Assembly (NCBI RefSeq): GCF_029846115.1
Contig: NZ_JARVZZ010000001.1
Span: 2,356,001 to 2,420,000, forward strand
Length of the DNA stretch: 64,000 nucleotides
Direction: 5' to 3'
Source of the DNA: Serratia marcescens
GTDB taxonomy: Bacteria > Pseudomonadota > Gammaproteobacteria > Enterobacterales > Enterobacteriaceae
Positions 18,577 through 28,568 of the stretch are shown in pieces. Under the pieces are notes generated by a model. The model ran no database searches and was not told the origin of the DNA. It saw only the letters and a list, made by a program, of their open reading frames with translations. A program made the position numbers and the translations under genes. Position 1 is the stretch's first letter. Every line of letters begins with the position of its first letter.

Positions 18577-19299
18577 ATGATGCAAATCACCAACGGGGAG
18601 CACAAGGCGCGGCCGGAGGGACTGGCGGAGCGCATTTATCTGCAGCTCAAGGCCGACATCTTCGAATTTCGCCTGCTGCCGGGCGATCGCTTCAGCGAAA
18701 GCGACGTGGCGCAGCGCATGGCGGCCAGCCGCACGCCGGTGCGTCAGGCGCTGTTTCGGCTCGAGCGCGAAGGCTATGTCGAGGTGCTGTTTCGCAGCGG
18801 CTGGCAGGTTCGGCCGTTCGACTTCGCCTACTTCGAAGAGCTGTACGACCTGCGCATCGTGCTGGAACAAGAGGCGGTGAAACGGCTGTGCGAATGGCCG
18901 GCCGGGGAAACGCCGGCCGCGCTGGCGGCGCTGAACCGTTTTTGGACCGAAGCGCCGCGCCTGGCGGACGGCCAGGCGGTGTCGCAGCACGATGAGCAGT
19001 TTCATCAGGCGTTGGTGGCCGCGGCGGGCAACGGCGAAATGGCGCGCATTCACCGCGAGCTGACCGAAAAGATCCGCATCATTCGCCGGCTGGACTTCAC
19101 CCAGCAGGCGCGGGTGGACGCCACCTACCGCGAACACGCCGCCATTTTGCAGGCGATCCTGCAGCGGCAAAGCGGGGCGGCGCAAGCGCTGCTCGGCGAG
19201 CATATCGCCGTCAGCAAGGCAGAGGTACGAAAAATAACGCTGCACATGTTGCACCAGGCGCGGGCCCAGCAGCCTGCGCGCTCGGCGCAACGATTTTGA
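18577..19299 (+). CDS. GntR/FadR-family transcriptional regulator of the urea operon
   Basis: This 240-residue regulator has an N-terminal GntR winged helix (about residues 14-80; SESDVAQRMAASRTPVRQALFRLEREGYV) and a C-terminal FCD ligand-binding helical domain with metal-ligand-like His residues (HDEQFHQALV, REHAAILQAI). Its start has GGAGAGG just upstream, with ATG at 18577 or 18580. Its place between the catabolic enzymes and the importer, in the same orientation, suggests it senses a pathway metabolite and controls this operon in addition to sigma-54/NtrC. The effector is unknown. Confidence 0.88.
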   Translation: MMQITNGEHKARPEGLAERIYLQLKADIFEFRLLPGDRFSESDVAQRMAASRTPVRQALFRLEREGYVEVLFRSGWQVRPFDFAYFEELYDLRIVLEQEAVKRLCEWPAGETPAALAALNRFWTEAPRLADGQAVSQHDEQFHQALVAAAGNGEMARIHRELTEKIRIIRRLDFTQQARVDATYREHAAILQAILQRQSGAAQALLGEHIAVSKAEVRKITLHMLHQARAQQPARSAQRF

Positions 19300-19325
19300 T
19301 TTCACACACATCAGGAGTTTGAACT

Positions 19326-20594
19326 ATGCAACGTCGTCGTTTTATCAAAGCTTTTGCGCTGTCCGCCGCCGCTGTCGGCCTGGGCCTGGCCTGGAGCGCG
19401 CAGGCCGCCGATACCATCAAGGTCGGCATTCTGAGTTCGCTCTCCGGCACCATGGCGATTTCCGAAACGCCGCTGAAGGATGTGGCGCTGATGACCATCG
19501 ACGAGATCAACGCCAAAGGCGGGGTGCTCGGTAAAAAGCTGGAGCCGGTGGTGGTGGATCCGGCCTCCAACTGGCCGCTGTTCGCCGAGAAGGCGCGCCA
19601 GCTGCTGAGCCAGGACAAGGTGGCGGCGGTGTTCGGCTGCTGGACCTCGGTGTCGCGCAAGTCGGTGTTACCGGTGTTTGAGGAGCTGAATGGGCTGCTG
19701 TTCTACCCGGTGCAATACGAAGGCGAAGAGATGTCGCCGAACGTGTTCTATACCGGCGCGGCGCCGAACCAGCAGGCGATCCCGGCGGTGGAATACCTGC
19801 TGAGCGAGGACGGCGGCGGCGCCAAACGTTTCTTCCTGCTGGGCACCGATTACGTCTATCCGCGCACCACCAACAAGATCCTGCGCGCCTTCCTGCACAG
19901 CAAAGGCGTGCAGGACAAGGATATCGAAGAGGTCTACACGCCGTTCGGCTACAGCGATTACCAGACCATCGTCGCCAACATCAAGAAGTTTGCCGCCGGC
20001 GGCAACACCGCGGTGATCTCCACCATCAACGGCGACTCCAACGTGCCGTTCTACAAAGAACTCGCCAACCAGGGCGTCAAGGCCACCGACGTGCCGGTGA
20101 TCGCCTTCTCGGTCGGCGAGGAAGAGCTGCGCGGCATCGACACCCAACCGCTGGTGGGCAACCTGGCGGCCTGGAACTACTTCGAATCGCTGGATAACCC
20201 GACCAACAAACAGTTTGTCAGCCAGTGGAAAGCCTACGCCAAGGCGCACAACCTGCCGAATTACGCCACCGCGGTCACCAACGATCCGATGGAGGCCACC
20301 TACGTCGGCCTCCACATGTGGGCGCAGGCGGTGGAAAAGGCCGGTACTACCGACGTCGATAAGGTGCGCGCGGCGATGGCCGGGCAAACCTTCGCCGCGC
20401 CGTCGGGCTTCACGCTGACCATGGACCAGACCAACCACCACCTGCACAAGCCGGTGATGATCGGCGAGATCGAGGGCAACGGCCAGTTCAACGTGGTGTG
20501 GCAGACCGAAGCGCCGGTGCGCGCGCAGCCGTGGAGCCCGTATATCGCCGGCAACGACAAGAAGCCGGATTACCCGGTGAAAGGCGGCAAGTAA
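19326..20594 (+). CDS. urtA: Urea ABC transporter substrate-binding protein UrtA
   Basis: This 422-residue periplasmic binding protein of the branched-chain amino acid/amide superfamily starts with a twin-arginine-type signal (RRRFIKAF, then a hydrophobic run ending in AQA at about residue 28). It may therefore be exported folded by Tat. The mature part has UrtA features such as GILSSLSGTMAISETPLKDV and FGCWTSVSRKSVLPVFEE. It binds urea and delivers it to UrtBC. It is the first gene of urtABCDE, 26 bp after the regulator gene. Confidence 0.93.
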   Translation: MQRRRFIKAFALSAAAVGLGLAWSAQAADTIKVGILSSLSGTMAISETPLKDVALMTIDEINAKGGVLGKKLEPVVVDPASNWPLFAEKARQLLSQDKVAAVFGCWTSVSRKSVLPVFEELNGLLFYPVQYEGEEMSPNVFYTGAAPNQQAIPAVEYLLSEDGGGAKRFFLLGTDYVYPRTTNKILRAFLHSKGVQDKDIEEVYTPFGYSDYQTIVANIKKFAAGGNTAVISTINGDSNVPFYKELANQGVKATDVPVIAFSVGEEELRGIDTQPLVGNLAAWNYFESLDNPTNKQFVSQWKAYAKAHNLPNYATAVTNDPMEATYVGLHMWAQAVEKAGTTDVDKVRAAMAGQTFAAPSGFTLTMDQTNHHLHKPVMIGEIEGNGQFNVVWQTEAPVRAQPWSPYIAGNDKKPDYPVKGGK

Positions 20595-20650
20595 CGTCAC
20601 TCAGCGCCGGCGCGGCCCAACGCCCGCCGGCCCAACAGAAGAGGCAGCTG

Positions 20651-22231
20651 ATGCAATCTCCGTTTTTATCTTCTTTGCGCGTCGGGCTGTGGCTGCTGTG
20701 TGCCTGGCCCCTGCTGGCGCAGGCCGGGCCGGCCGATGAGTTCGCGGCGGCCAATCGTGCGCAGCAGGCCAAACTGCTGCAGGCCTGGGCGGCCGAGCCG
20801 GACGCCGCGCGCCTGCCGCTGCTGCAGGGGCTGCAGCAGGAAACCGTGGCGATCGACGGGGCGAAGCGCGCCTTTATCCGCCAGGGCGATCGCTATCTGC
20901 CGCTCGAGGGCGAGGCGGCCCCGGTTGGCGAACCGAAGAAGGTGTGGCTGAACAACCGGCTACGTATTCTGATCGCCAACGCATTGTCGGCGCAGCGGCT
21001 GGTCAGCGCGGACGCGGCGGTGCGGCTGCAGGCGGCGAGCGCGCTGCAGCGCGAAGCGAACGGCGAGCAGCTGCCGCTGTTGGCCCGGCAGCTGGCGCGG
21101 GAAACAGACCCACAGGTTCGCGACGCGCTGAGCCTGGCGCTGGCTAACCTGCAGTTGGCCGACGGCAATCCGCAGGTGCGTTTCAATGCGGTGCGGCTGT
21201 TGGGCGAATCGGGCGAGCCGGACACCCGCGCGCGGCTGCAAGCGTTGACCGACGTGGCCAATGAACCGGACGCCGCGGTGCGCGCCGAGGCGCAACGCAG
21301 CCTGCAGCAGGTGCAGCATCGCCTGATGATCGGCGATCTGCTCGGCCAGGCGTTCAGCGGCCTGTCGCTCGGTTCGATCCTGCTGCTGGCGGCGCTCGGG
21401 CTGGCGATCACTTACGGCCTGCTCGGCGTCATCAATATGGCGCACGGCGAAATGCTGATGCTCGGCGCCTATTCCGCCTACCTGGTGCAGGGGCTGTTTC
21501 AGCAGTTTGCGCCGCACTGGCTGGCGCTCTATCCGCTGGCGGCGCTGCCGGTAGCGTTCGCCATCACCGCCGGGATCGGCATGCTGCTTGAGCGCACGGT
21601 GATCCGCCACCTGTATGGCCGGCCGCTGGAAACCCTGCTGGCCACCTGGGGCATCAGCCTGGTGTTGATCCAACTGGTGCGGGTGCTGTTCGGCGCGCAG
21701 AACGTCGAGGTCGCCAACCCGGCGTGGCTGTCGGGTGGCGTGCAGCTGTTGCCGAACCTGGTGCTGCCGTGGAACCGCATCGCGGTGATCGCGTTCGTGC
21801 TCTTGGTGCTGGCGATGACCTGGCTGCTGCTGAACAAGACCCGGCTCGGTATGAACGTGCGTGCGGTGACGCAAAACCGCGCGATGGCGGCCTGCTGCGG
21901 CGTGCCCACCGGGCGGGTGGACATGCTGGCCTTCGGGCTGGGATCCGGCATCGCCGGACTCGGCGGGGTGGCGCTGTCGCAGTTGGGCAACGTCGGGCCG
22001 GAGCTGGGGCAAGGTTACATCATCGATTCGTTCCTGGTGGTGGTGCTCGGCGGCGTCGGCCAGCTGGCGGGGACGGTGGCGGCGGCCTTCGGCCTCGGCA
22101 TCGTCAACAAGATCCTCGAGCCGCAGATCGGCGCCGTATTGGGCAAGATCCTGATCCTGGTGCTGATCGTTCTGTTTATTCAAAAGCGCCCGCAGGGGCT
22201 GTTCGCCCTCAAGGGCAGGGTGATTGACTGA
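20651..22231 (+). CDS. urtB: Urea ABC transporter permease UrtB
   Basis: This 526-residue membrane subunit starts at the ATG at 20651, which has GAGGCAG upstream. A signal-peptide-like N-terminus leads into a periplasmic, Ala/Leu/Gln-rich HEAT-like region (about 25-225), the usual UrtB extension. A LivH-type permease core follows from about 235 (GLAITYGLLGVINMAHGEMLMLGAY). Its stop overlaps the urtC start by one base. Confidence 0.93.
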   Translation: MQSPFLSSLRVGLWLLCAWPLLAQAGPADEFAAANRAQQAKLLQAWAAEPDAARLPLLQGLQQETVAIDGAKRAFIRQGDRYLPLEGEAAPVGEPKKVWLNNRLRILIANALSAQRLVSADAAVRLQAASALQREANGEQLPLLARQLARETDPQVRDALSLALANLQLADGNPQVRFNAVRLLGESGEPDTRARLQALTDVANEPDAAVRAEAQRSLQQVQHRLMIGDLLGQAFSGLSLGSILLLAALGLAITYGLLGVINMAHGEMLMLGAYSAYLVQGLFQQFAPHWLALYPLAALPVAFAITAGIGMLLERTVIRHLYGRPLETLLATWGISLVLIQLVRVLFGAQNVEVANPAWLSGGVQLLPNLVLPWNRIAVIAFVLLVLAMTWLLLNKTRLGMNVRAVTQNRAMAACCGVPTGRVDMLAFGLGSGIAGLGGVALSQLGNVGPELGQGYIIDSFLVVVLGGVGQLAGTVAAAFGLGIVNKILEPQIGAVLGKILILVLIVLFIQKRPQGLFALKGRVID

Positions 22232-23303
22232 TGAGCCAACCATTGACCGTAACCGGCGTGCAGAAAGCGCCCCGGCTGGCGTTAAGCATCGGCGCGCTGG
22301 CGTTGCTGGCGCTGCTGGTGATGCCGTTCTTGACGCTGTTGCCGGCGGATCATCCGCTGGCGGTGTCCACCTATACCCTGACGCTGGCGGGCAAGATCCT
22401 GTGCTACGCGGTGGTGGCGGTGGCGCTCGATCTGGTGTGGGGCTATGCCGGGCTGCTGTCGCTCGGCCACGGGCTGTTCTTCGCGCTCGGCGGCTACGCC
22501 ATGGGCATGTACCTGATGCGGCAGGCGGCAGGCGACGGGCTGCCGGCGTTTATGGCGTTCCTCTCCTGGAATGAGCTGCCGTGGTTCTGGAGCGGCACCC
22601 AGCATTTCGCCTGGGCGCTGTGCCTGATCGTGCTGGTGCCGGGCCTGCTGGCCTTCCTGTTCGGCTACTTCGCCTTTCGCTCGAAAATTAAAGGGGTGTA
22701 TTTCTCGATCATGACCCAGGCGCTGACCTATGCCGGCATGCTGCTGTTCTTTCGCAACGAGACCGGCTTCGGCGGCAATAACGGTTTTACCGGTTTCACC
22801 ACGCTGCTCGGCTTTCCCATCACCGCCCCCGGCACGCGGGTGGCGCTGTTTCTGGCGACGGTACTGCTGCTGGCCGCCAGCCTGGTCATCGGCTTTGCGC
22901 TGGCGCGCAGCAAGTTCGGCCGGGTGCTGACCGCGGTGCGCGATGCGGAAAACCGACTGACCTTCTGCGGCTACGATCCGAAGGGCTTCAAGCTGTTCGT
23001 CTGGACGCTGTCGGCGGTGCTGTGCGGGCTGGCCGGCGCGCTCTATGTGCCGCAGGTCGGCATCATCAACCCCGGCGAAATGTCGCCGACCAACTCGATC
23101 GAGGCCGCCATCTGGGTGGCGCTCGGCGGGCGCGGCACGCTGGTGGGGCCGCTGCTCGGCGCCGGCATCGTCAACGGCGCCAAGAGCTGGTTCACCATGG
23201 CCATTCCCGAATACTGGCAGTTCTTCCTCGGTCTGATGTTTATTGTCGTCACGCTGTTTCTGCCCAAAGGGGTGATCGGCCTGCTGCGCCGGAGGAAAAC
23301 CTC

Positions 23304-23307
<4 letters not shown>
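22231..23307 (+). CDS. urtC: Urea ABC transporter permease UrtC
   Basis: This 358-residue LivM-type permease is predicted to span the membrane about eight to ten times. Family motifs include DLVWGYAGLLSLGHGLFFALGGYAMGMYL near residues 68-98 and the ATPase-contact loop TAVRDAENRLTFCGYDP. It forms the urea channel with UrtB. Both ends overlap neighbouring genes by one to four bases. Confidence 0.93.
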
Positions 23308-24110
<803 letters not shown>

Positions 24111-24122
24111 GGAGGCGTAACG

Positions 24123-24821
24123 ATGCTGCAGGTAGAGGAATTGAATCAGTATTACGGCGGCAGCCACATTCTGCGCGGCCTGTCGTTCGAGGCGCGCATC
24201 GGCGAGGTGACCTGCCTGCTGGGGCGCAACGGCGTGGGCAAGACCACGCTGCTGAAATGCCTGATGGGGCTGGTCCCGGCGCGCAGCGGCAGCGTCCGTT
24301 GGCAGGGCGAAACCATCACCGGTAAAAAACCGCATCAGCGGGTGCAGGCGGGCATCGCCTATGTGCCGCAGGGTCGGGAGATTTTCCCGCGCCTGACGGT
24401 GGAGGAAAATCTGCTGATGGGGCTGGCGCGCTTTTCCGGCGCCGCTGCGCGCACGGTGCCGGATCCGATCTATGACTTGTTTCCGGTGCTGCGGCAAATG
24501 AAGGATCGGCGCGGCGGCGATCTCTCCGGCGGGCAACAGCAGCAGTTGGCGATCGGCCGGGCGCTGGCCTGCCGGCCGCAACTGCTGATCCTCGACGAGC
24601 CGACGGAAGGGATCCAGCCTTCGGTGATCAAGGAGATCGGCGCGGTGATCAAGCAGCTGGCGGCGAAGGGCGATATGGCGATCCTGCTGGTGGAACAGTT
24701 CTATGACTTTGCCGCCGATCTGGCGGACAGCTATCTGGTGATGTCGCGTGGCAGCATCGTGCAGCGCGGCGCCGGCAGCGCCATGGAACAGGACGGCGTA
24801 CGCGGGCTGGTGGCGATTTGA
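24123..24821 (+). CDS. urtE: Urea ABC transporter ATPase UrtE
   Basis: This 232-residue LivF-type ATPase has Walker A GRNGVGKTT (about residues 34-42), signature LSGGQQQQLAIGRAL and Walker B LLILDEPTEGIQP. It is the last gene of an approximately 11.7-kb operon that runs from the sigma-54 promoter. It starts 12 bp after urtD with GGAGG upstream and converges, only seven bases apart, with the toxin pseudogene of the next locus. Confidence 0.93.
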   Translation: MLQVEELNQYYGGSHILRGLSFEARIGEVTCLLGRNGVGKTTLLKCLMGLVPARSGSVRWQGETITGKKPHQRVQAGIAYVPQGREIFPRLTVEENLLMGLARFSGAAARTVPDPIYDLFPVLRQMKDRRGGDLSGGQQQQLAIGRALACRPQLLILDEPTEGIQPSVIKEIGAVIKQLAAKGDMAILLVEQFYDFAADLADSYLVMSRGSIVQRGAGSAMEQDGVRGLVAI

Positions 24822-24828
24822 CGTTGGA

Positions 24829-25128
24829 TCAGCTGAAAAAGGATTGACTGAGCGGATCGCGGGAATGATGCAGCACTCTGATGATATTCACCTCCCGCCT
24901 GTGCTGACGAAAATAAATCAGGTGGTTGGCGACGGGCAATACCCATAGGCCGGGGCCGATAGCATCGATGTTTCTGCCGAGTTGGTGGTGGCTAAGGTTA
25001 TCGAAAGCCTGATGCAGGCGGCGCAGATAATCTTCGGCCACCTATAAGCCAAAGCGCGCCAACCCGTAAAAATAGATCTCTTCCATATCGTCCAACGCTT
25101 TTGGACGAACGGTTACTTTTCTGCGCAT
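24829..25128 (-). pseudogene. parE: ParE/RelE-family toxin gene interrupted by an amber codon
   Basis: Read from the ATG at 25128, this frame encodes a ParE-like toxin of 99 residues (start MRRKVTVRPKALDDMEEIY). It is interrupted by TAG at codon 29 (25044-25042). The rest of the frame is intact (AEDYLRRLHQAFDNL, then GLWVLPVANHLIYFRQ and VNIIRVLHHSRDP), ending at 24829. The position of the stop suits a CAG (Gln) codon, so one base change explains it. The start overlaps the antitoxin gene by 16 bp, as in functional parDE operons. Restart at the GTG at 25041 would give a 70-residue fragment lacking the first helix. Confidence 0.8.
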
Positions 25129-25376
25129 CCTTTTGCTTTGCCCCGTATTCTTTCCATGAACACATCACGATCCCATTCGACAGCTTCGCCGCTGTTCTCT
25201 CCTTCGGCGATCAGGCGCCTAAGCTCTTCCAGCTTTGAGGTGGCGGTACGTTCGCGCAAGGTGCGCACCGATTCGCGGATGACTTCACTGGGCGTGCGGT
25301 AATCACCGCTGGCCACCAGGTCTTCGACGAAACTACGCAGTTCGTCACCCAGATCTACCGTTAATGTTCTGCCCAT
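25113..25376 (-). CDS. parD: ParD/CopG-type antitoxin
   Basis: This 87-residue antitoxin has an N-terminal ribbon-helix-helix (MGRTLTVDLGDELRSFVEDLVASGDYRTPSEVIRES pattern, about residues 1-40) for DNA binding. A charged C-terminal tail (EWDRDVFMERIRGKAKG) normally wraps the toxin. It is intact and is followed with a 16-bp overlap by the interrupted toxin gene. A perfect inverted repeat 34 bp upstream is a likely autoregulatory operator. Confidence 0.88.
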   Translation of the reverse strand: MGRTLTVDLGDELRSFVEDLVASGDYRTPSEVIRESVRTLRERTATSKLEELRRLIAEGENSGEAVEWDRDVFMERIRGKAKGCAEK

Positions 25377-25409
25377 TGTTCCTCCTCACTTTCGGTTATG
25401 CTGCGTCAT

Positions 25410-25428
25410 TGTAAGATTAGTTCTTACA
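25410..25428. promoter_or_regulatory. Candidate ParD operator
   Basis: TGTAAGA (25410-25416), five bases, then TCTTACA (25422-25428): a perfect 7-bp inverted repeat directly upstream of the antitoxin gene. This is the expected place for ribbon-helix-helix autoregulation. Confidence 0.6.
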
Positions 25429-25510
25429 TTGTGCACGTCAAACTATCAGGATCTCAATAGCGGTCCCGTCATGAGGGCGGGAGTTACCCGTTTATTCATT
25501 AAGGATAATC

Positions 25511-26023
25511 ATGAACGAAATCACTGTGTCACGCCTCGGTTGCATCGTCCTGTCCCTGTTTCCGGCCCTGTGGGGGCTGTTCAGCCTGTTGAACAATACG
25601 GCGGATTTCGCCGGCACTGCGCGCAATGCGGTGGGGCCGCTGCTCGCCATGCAGGATACCTATCAAACGCCGGGGCTGATGTGGCGCGCGATCAGCGCCG
25701 ACTGGGCCTGCATGTTGGGGTTGGCTGTCATCACCACGCTGGAAACGCTGGCCGGCCTATTCGCGGCCGTAGGCGTGGCGCTGATGCTTGGGCGATTGAA
25801 AGGTCCTTACGCCGCCTTCGCCAAAGGCAAGGCCTGGGCGATGCTGGGGGCGCTTTGCGCGATCGCGGTGTGGGGCGTCGGCTTTATGGTGGTCGCCGGC
25901 GACTGGTTTATGGCCTGGCAGGCCAAGAAGGATCCGCTGGCGGTGCAGCTGGGGGCGCTGATCTACCTGGCGCCCAATGCGTTTGCCTTGCTGTTCCTGA
26001 TGCTGCAGCGGGAGCCGCGCTAA
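25511..26023 (+). CDS. DUF2165 family membrane protein
   Basis: This 170-residue inner-membrane protein has about four transmembrane helices (near residues 8-26, 60-90, 105-130 and 145-165). The overall pattern fits the DUF2165 family, with a short loop holding WFMAWQ. Its function is unknown. Start ATG is supported by AAGGA ten bases upstream. It stands alone between the parDE locus and a convergent acetyltransferase gene. Confidence 0.75.
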   Translation: MNEITVSRLGCIVLSLFPALWGLFSLLNNTADFAGTARNAVGPLLAMQDTYQTPGLMWRAISADWACMLGLAVITTLETLAGLFAAVGVALMLGRLKGPYAAFAKGKAWAMLGALCAIAVWGVGFMVVAGDWFMAWQAKKDPLAVQLGALIYLAPNAFALLFLMLQREPR

Positions 26024-26045
26024 ACGACGGCGGAGCGGGGCGCGG

Positions 26046-26558
26046 TTACAGTGCCTTGCTCATATACCAGATGCCTATCGAGCCCTGGGCGCTGGTGTAG
26101 CAGGTCTCGCCACAAATGCTCAATCCCTGGCGCTGATAAAAGCGTTGGGCGCCGGTGTTGCGTTGCAGCACCTCCAGCCACAGCGTCTTCTGCCGGCGCT
26201 CGATGGCCCGCTGCTGCACCTGTTCGAACAGGCGCTGGCCATAGCCGTTGCCGGCATGGCCCGGCAGGAAATAGATTTTCTGCAGCTCTGCGCCGCGGGT
26301 TTGTGTTGGCGCCAGCAGGCTGTCGACGTTGAGCCGCGCATAGCCGACCAGGGCGTCATTCTCATAGGCCAACAGCCAGCACACGTCGGGATCGCGCAGC
26401 GTCCGTTCCAGCGCGGAGACGGAAAAATCCTCGGCCAGAAAGGCCTCCAGCTCGTGCGGGTAGCGCCACAGCTCACCGAAGTGCGCGCGATAGGTGCGGA
26501 TGCCGATATCGCGCACCTGGGTTAAATCTTCCAGCAATGCCTGACGGACGGTGAACAT
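26046..26558 (-). CDS. GNAT family N-acetyltransferase
   Basis: This 170-residue single-domain GNAT has the acetyl-CoA-binding segment IYFLPGHAGNGYGQRLFEQ (motif A, about residues 93-112) followed by LWLEVLQRNTGAQRFYQRQGL (motif B). The substrate is unknown. It converges with the DUF2165 gene, and its start is 42 bp from the end of the monooxygenase gene on the same strand, so the two may share a transcript. Confidence 0.85.
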   Translation of the reverse strand: MFTVRQALLEDLTQVRDIGIRTYRAHFGELWRYPHELEAFLAEDFSVSALERTLRDPDVCWLLAYENDALVGYARLNVDSLLAPTQTRGAELQKIYFLPGHAGNGYGQRLFEQVQQRAIERRQKTLWLEVLQRNTGAQRFYQRQGLSICGETCYTSAQGSIGIWYMSKAL

Positions 26559-26599
26559 GAATGAACCTCATCGAAGCGGGAACCGATGAGTATAGCGGG

Positions 26600-27817
26600 T
26601 TAATTTTCAAGATGTCGCGGCGTTTCACGGCGAAAACCCAGGCCGATGATGCGGCCGAACAGGCGCGGCAGCCAGCGGCTGTTGCCGACGCGGGCGATCA
26701 GGCGCGAACCGCCCGCTGCGCGGCGTTCGCCCGGCTTGCGCTGGCTCATTTTGATCTGCAAAAACTGGATGGCCCGGGTGGGGAATTCGCGCCGGCGCTG
26801 CACGCTCAGCAGATGCTTCAGCTGCAGCCGATGCTGGCGCAGCGGCGGGATCAGGGCGTTGGCGGCGGCCACCGCGTCCTGAATCGCCAGGTTGACGCCC
26901 ACGCCGCCGATCGGCGACATGGCGTGCGCGGCGTCGCCGATGCACAGCACCCCCGGTTTGGCCCAGCGATCCAGACGATCGATGCGGATGCTCAGCAGCT
27001 TCACCTGATCCCACTCGACGATCTCCTGCAGGCGATCGTCCTGGAATGGCGCCACCTCGGCGAGGTGCAGCAAAAATTTCTCCAGGCCGCTGCGGCGGAT
27101 CGCGTCGAAGCTGCCTTTATCGATCGAGTAGCCGCACTGCCAGTAGTCGCCGCGATCGATCATGATGAAGTTCTGCTTCGGCCCGGTATGGCCCATCGAC
27201 CAGGCCGGATCGCCCGGCTGCTTGCTGAGCTTCATCCACAATACGTCGCGCGGGGCGCCGAAGGAGCGGCTGCTGAGCGCCGCCTGCTCACGCACCACCG
27301 AGTTGCGGCCGTCGGTGCCGATCACCAGCTGGCTACGCACGCGGATCGGCCCTTCCGGCGTGTCGGCCAGCACGCCGCATACCTGGCCGCGGTCGTAGAG
27401 CAGCTCATGAACCTGCGTCGAGGTGAGCAGCCTGAAATGGGGGAATGCGGCGGCCTGCTGCGCCAAAAAGTTGAGGAACTCCCACTGCGGCATAAAGGCG
27501 ATAAATTTGCAGCGCGTCGGCAGGCGGGTGAAATCCGCGAGCTTGATGTCGCGCCCGGCGACTTCGGCGTGCAGGGATTCGGCGCGCTGGTGCGGCAGCG
27601 TCAGCAGTTCATCGAGCAGCCCCAGCTGGTGCATGACTTCCAGCGTCGACGGGTGAATGGTGTCACCGCGAAAATCGCGCAGGAAGTCGGCGTGCTTCTC
27701 CAGCACCGTCACGTCGATCCCCGCCCGCGCCAGCAGATAGCCGAGCATCAGCCCGGCGGGGCCGCCCCCCACGATGCAGCAGGTGGTGGCGTAAGGTGTG
27801 ATCGGTGATGACGGCAT
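26600..27817 (-). CDS. FAD-dependent aromatic-ring-type monooxygenase
   Basis: This 405-residue flavoprotein of the p-hydroxybenzoate hydroxylase fold has the N-terminal dinucleotide motif CCIVGGGPAGLMLGYLLARAG, the middle DG-type motif VIGTDGRNSVVRE (about 166-178) and the GD motif CIGDAAHAMSPIGGVGVNLA (about 289-308). Such enzymes hydroxylate aromatic or polyketide substrates using NAD(P)H and O2; the substrate here is unknown. A Fur-box-like sequence lies 60 bp upstream of its start, suggesting iron control. Confidence 0.88.
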   Translation of the reverse strand: MPSSPITPYATTCCIVGGGPAGLMLGYLLARAGIDVTVLEKHADFLRDFRGDTIHPSTLEVMHQLGLLDELLTLPHQRAESLHAEVAGRDIKLADFTRLPTRCKFIAFMPQWEFLNFLAQQAAAFPHFRLLTSTQVHELLYDRGQVCGVLADTPEGPIRVRSQLVIGTDGRNSVVREQAALSSRSFGAPRDVLWMKLSKQPGDPAWSMGHTGPKQNFIMIDRGDYWQCGYSIDKGSFDAIRRSGLEKFLLHLAEVAPFQDDRLQEIVEWDQVKLLSIRIDRLDRWAKPGVLCIGDAAHAMSPIGGVGVNLAIQDAVAAANALIPPLRQHRLQLKHLLSVQRRREFPTRAIQFLQIKMSQRKPGERRAAGGSRLIARVGNSRWLPRLFGRIIGLGFRRETPRHLEN

Positions 27818-27876
27818 GGCGGTTGACCCCGGAGAGCGGCCCGCATCCCGCGAACCGCAAATGAATGTTTAGTGTT

Positions 27877-27895
27877 GATAATGATTATCAATATC
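27877..27895. promoter_or_regulatory. Fur-box-like site
   Basis: GATAATGATTATCAATATC matches the 19-bp Fur consensus GATAATGATWATCATTATC at 17 of 19 positions. It lies 60 bp upstream of the monooxygenase start and touches the 3' end of the DUF4865 gene. Confidence 0.7.
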
Positions 27896-28463
27896 AAGTT
27901 TGACTGTCAACCCGCGGCGCAGTGTGGTCAAAGGGGACGGACAGATGGCCGACGCGGAACAGCTGGCCGTTTTGTGCGGGGGACTGCGGCGGTTCACGCC
28001 ATAAATCCAGCCGCACTAACCGCCACTCGGCGGGATCGAATGCCACGATGGAGGCCAGCGCGCCGGGCGCCGCCTGCTGTTGCCGACGCAGCGCAGGCAG
28101 ATCGCTGTAGGGGATGATGGCCCGTTCCTGGCAGGTCGCCCAGGCGGCCTCGGTCAGATGAGGACGATCGAAATGCGCCAGCCACGGCAGCCAATGATTG
28201 ACGCGCGGCCAGCCGAATGCCTGGCTGAGGCCCCTGAAACCTTCGCCGGTCAGGAAGTCGCTCATGCCGGCGCTGCTGTTCCACAGGTAGAAGGGAGCAT
28301 AGAGATTCTCGGCGCTCCCTTCGCTGCGCTGCGCGTACAGATAGGCTTTGACGATCAGCTGTGGGCAGGCGTCGAGCCGATGGCCGAAATCGGCGATGCG
28401 GCGGCGGACGATCGCCATGTCGTAATCGGCGGGCAGGGTGAAACGGTATTGCATCGCGAGCAT
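27894..28463 (-). CDS. DUF4865 family protein
   Basis: This protein of about 189 residues matches the DUF4865 family: an N-terminal MQYRFTLPADYDM strand, then KAYLYAQ and NLYAPFYLWNSSAGMSDFL, the ferredoxin-like pattern related to monooxygenase/heme-degrading-like folds. The function is unknown. The upstream in-frame ATG at 28484 is less likely because GGAG lies eight bases before the ATG at 28463. It is divergent from a LysR gene, the usual arrangement for a regulator and its target. Confidence 0.75.
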   Translation of the reverse strand: MLAMQYRFTLPADYDMAIVRRRIADFGHRLDACPQLIVKAYLYAQRSEGSAENLYAPFYLWNSSAGMSDFLTGEGFRGLSQAFGWPRVNHWLPWLAHFDRPHLTEAAWATCQERAIIPYSDLPALRRQQQAAPGALASIVAFDPAEWRLVRLDLWREPPQSPAQNGQLFRVGHLSVPFDHTAPRVDSQT

Positions 28464-28513
28464 AAGGATTCTCCGGAAAGACATTGACCTGGAGAGCGTG
28501 ACACGCCATCTTT

Positions 28514-28543
28514 ATCAGTAAAATCGGTATTATTTTGATTGAT
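28514..28543. promoter_or_regulatory. Candidate LysR-type operator
   Basis: The intergenic sequence has an imperfect dyad, ATCAGTAAAAT (28514-28524) against ATTTTGATTGAT (28532-28543), between DUF4865 and the LysR gene. It is suggestive only. Confidence 0.3.
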
Positions 28544-28568
28544 GGTTCAGAAAATCAGGATGGTCAGC

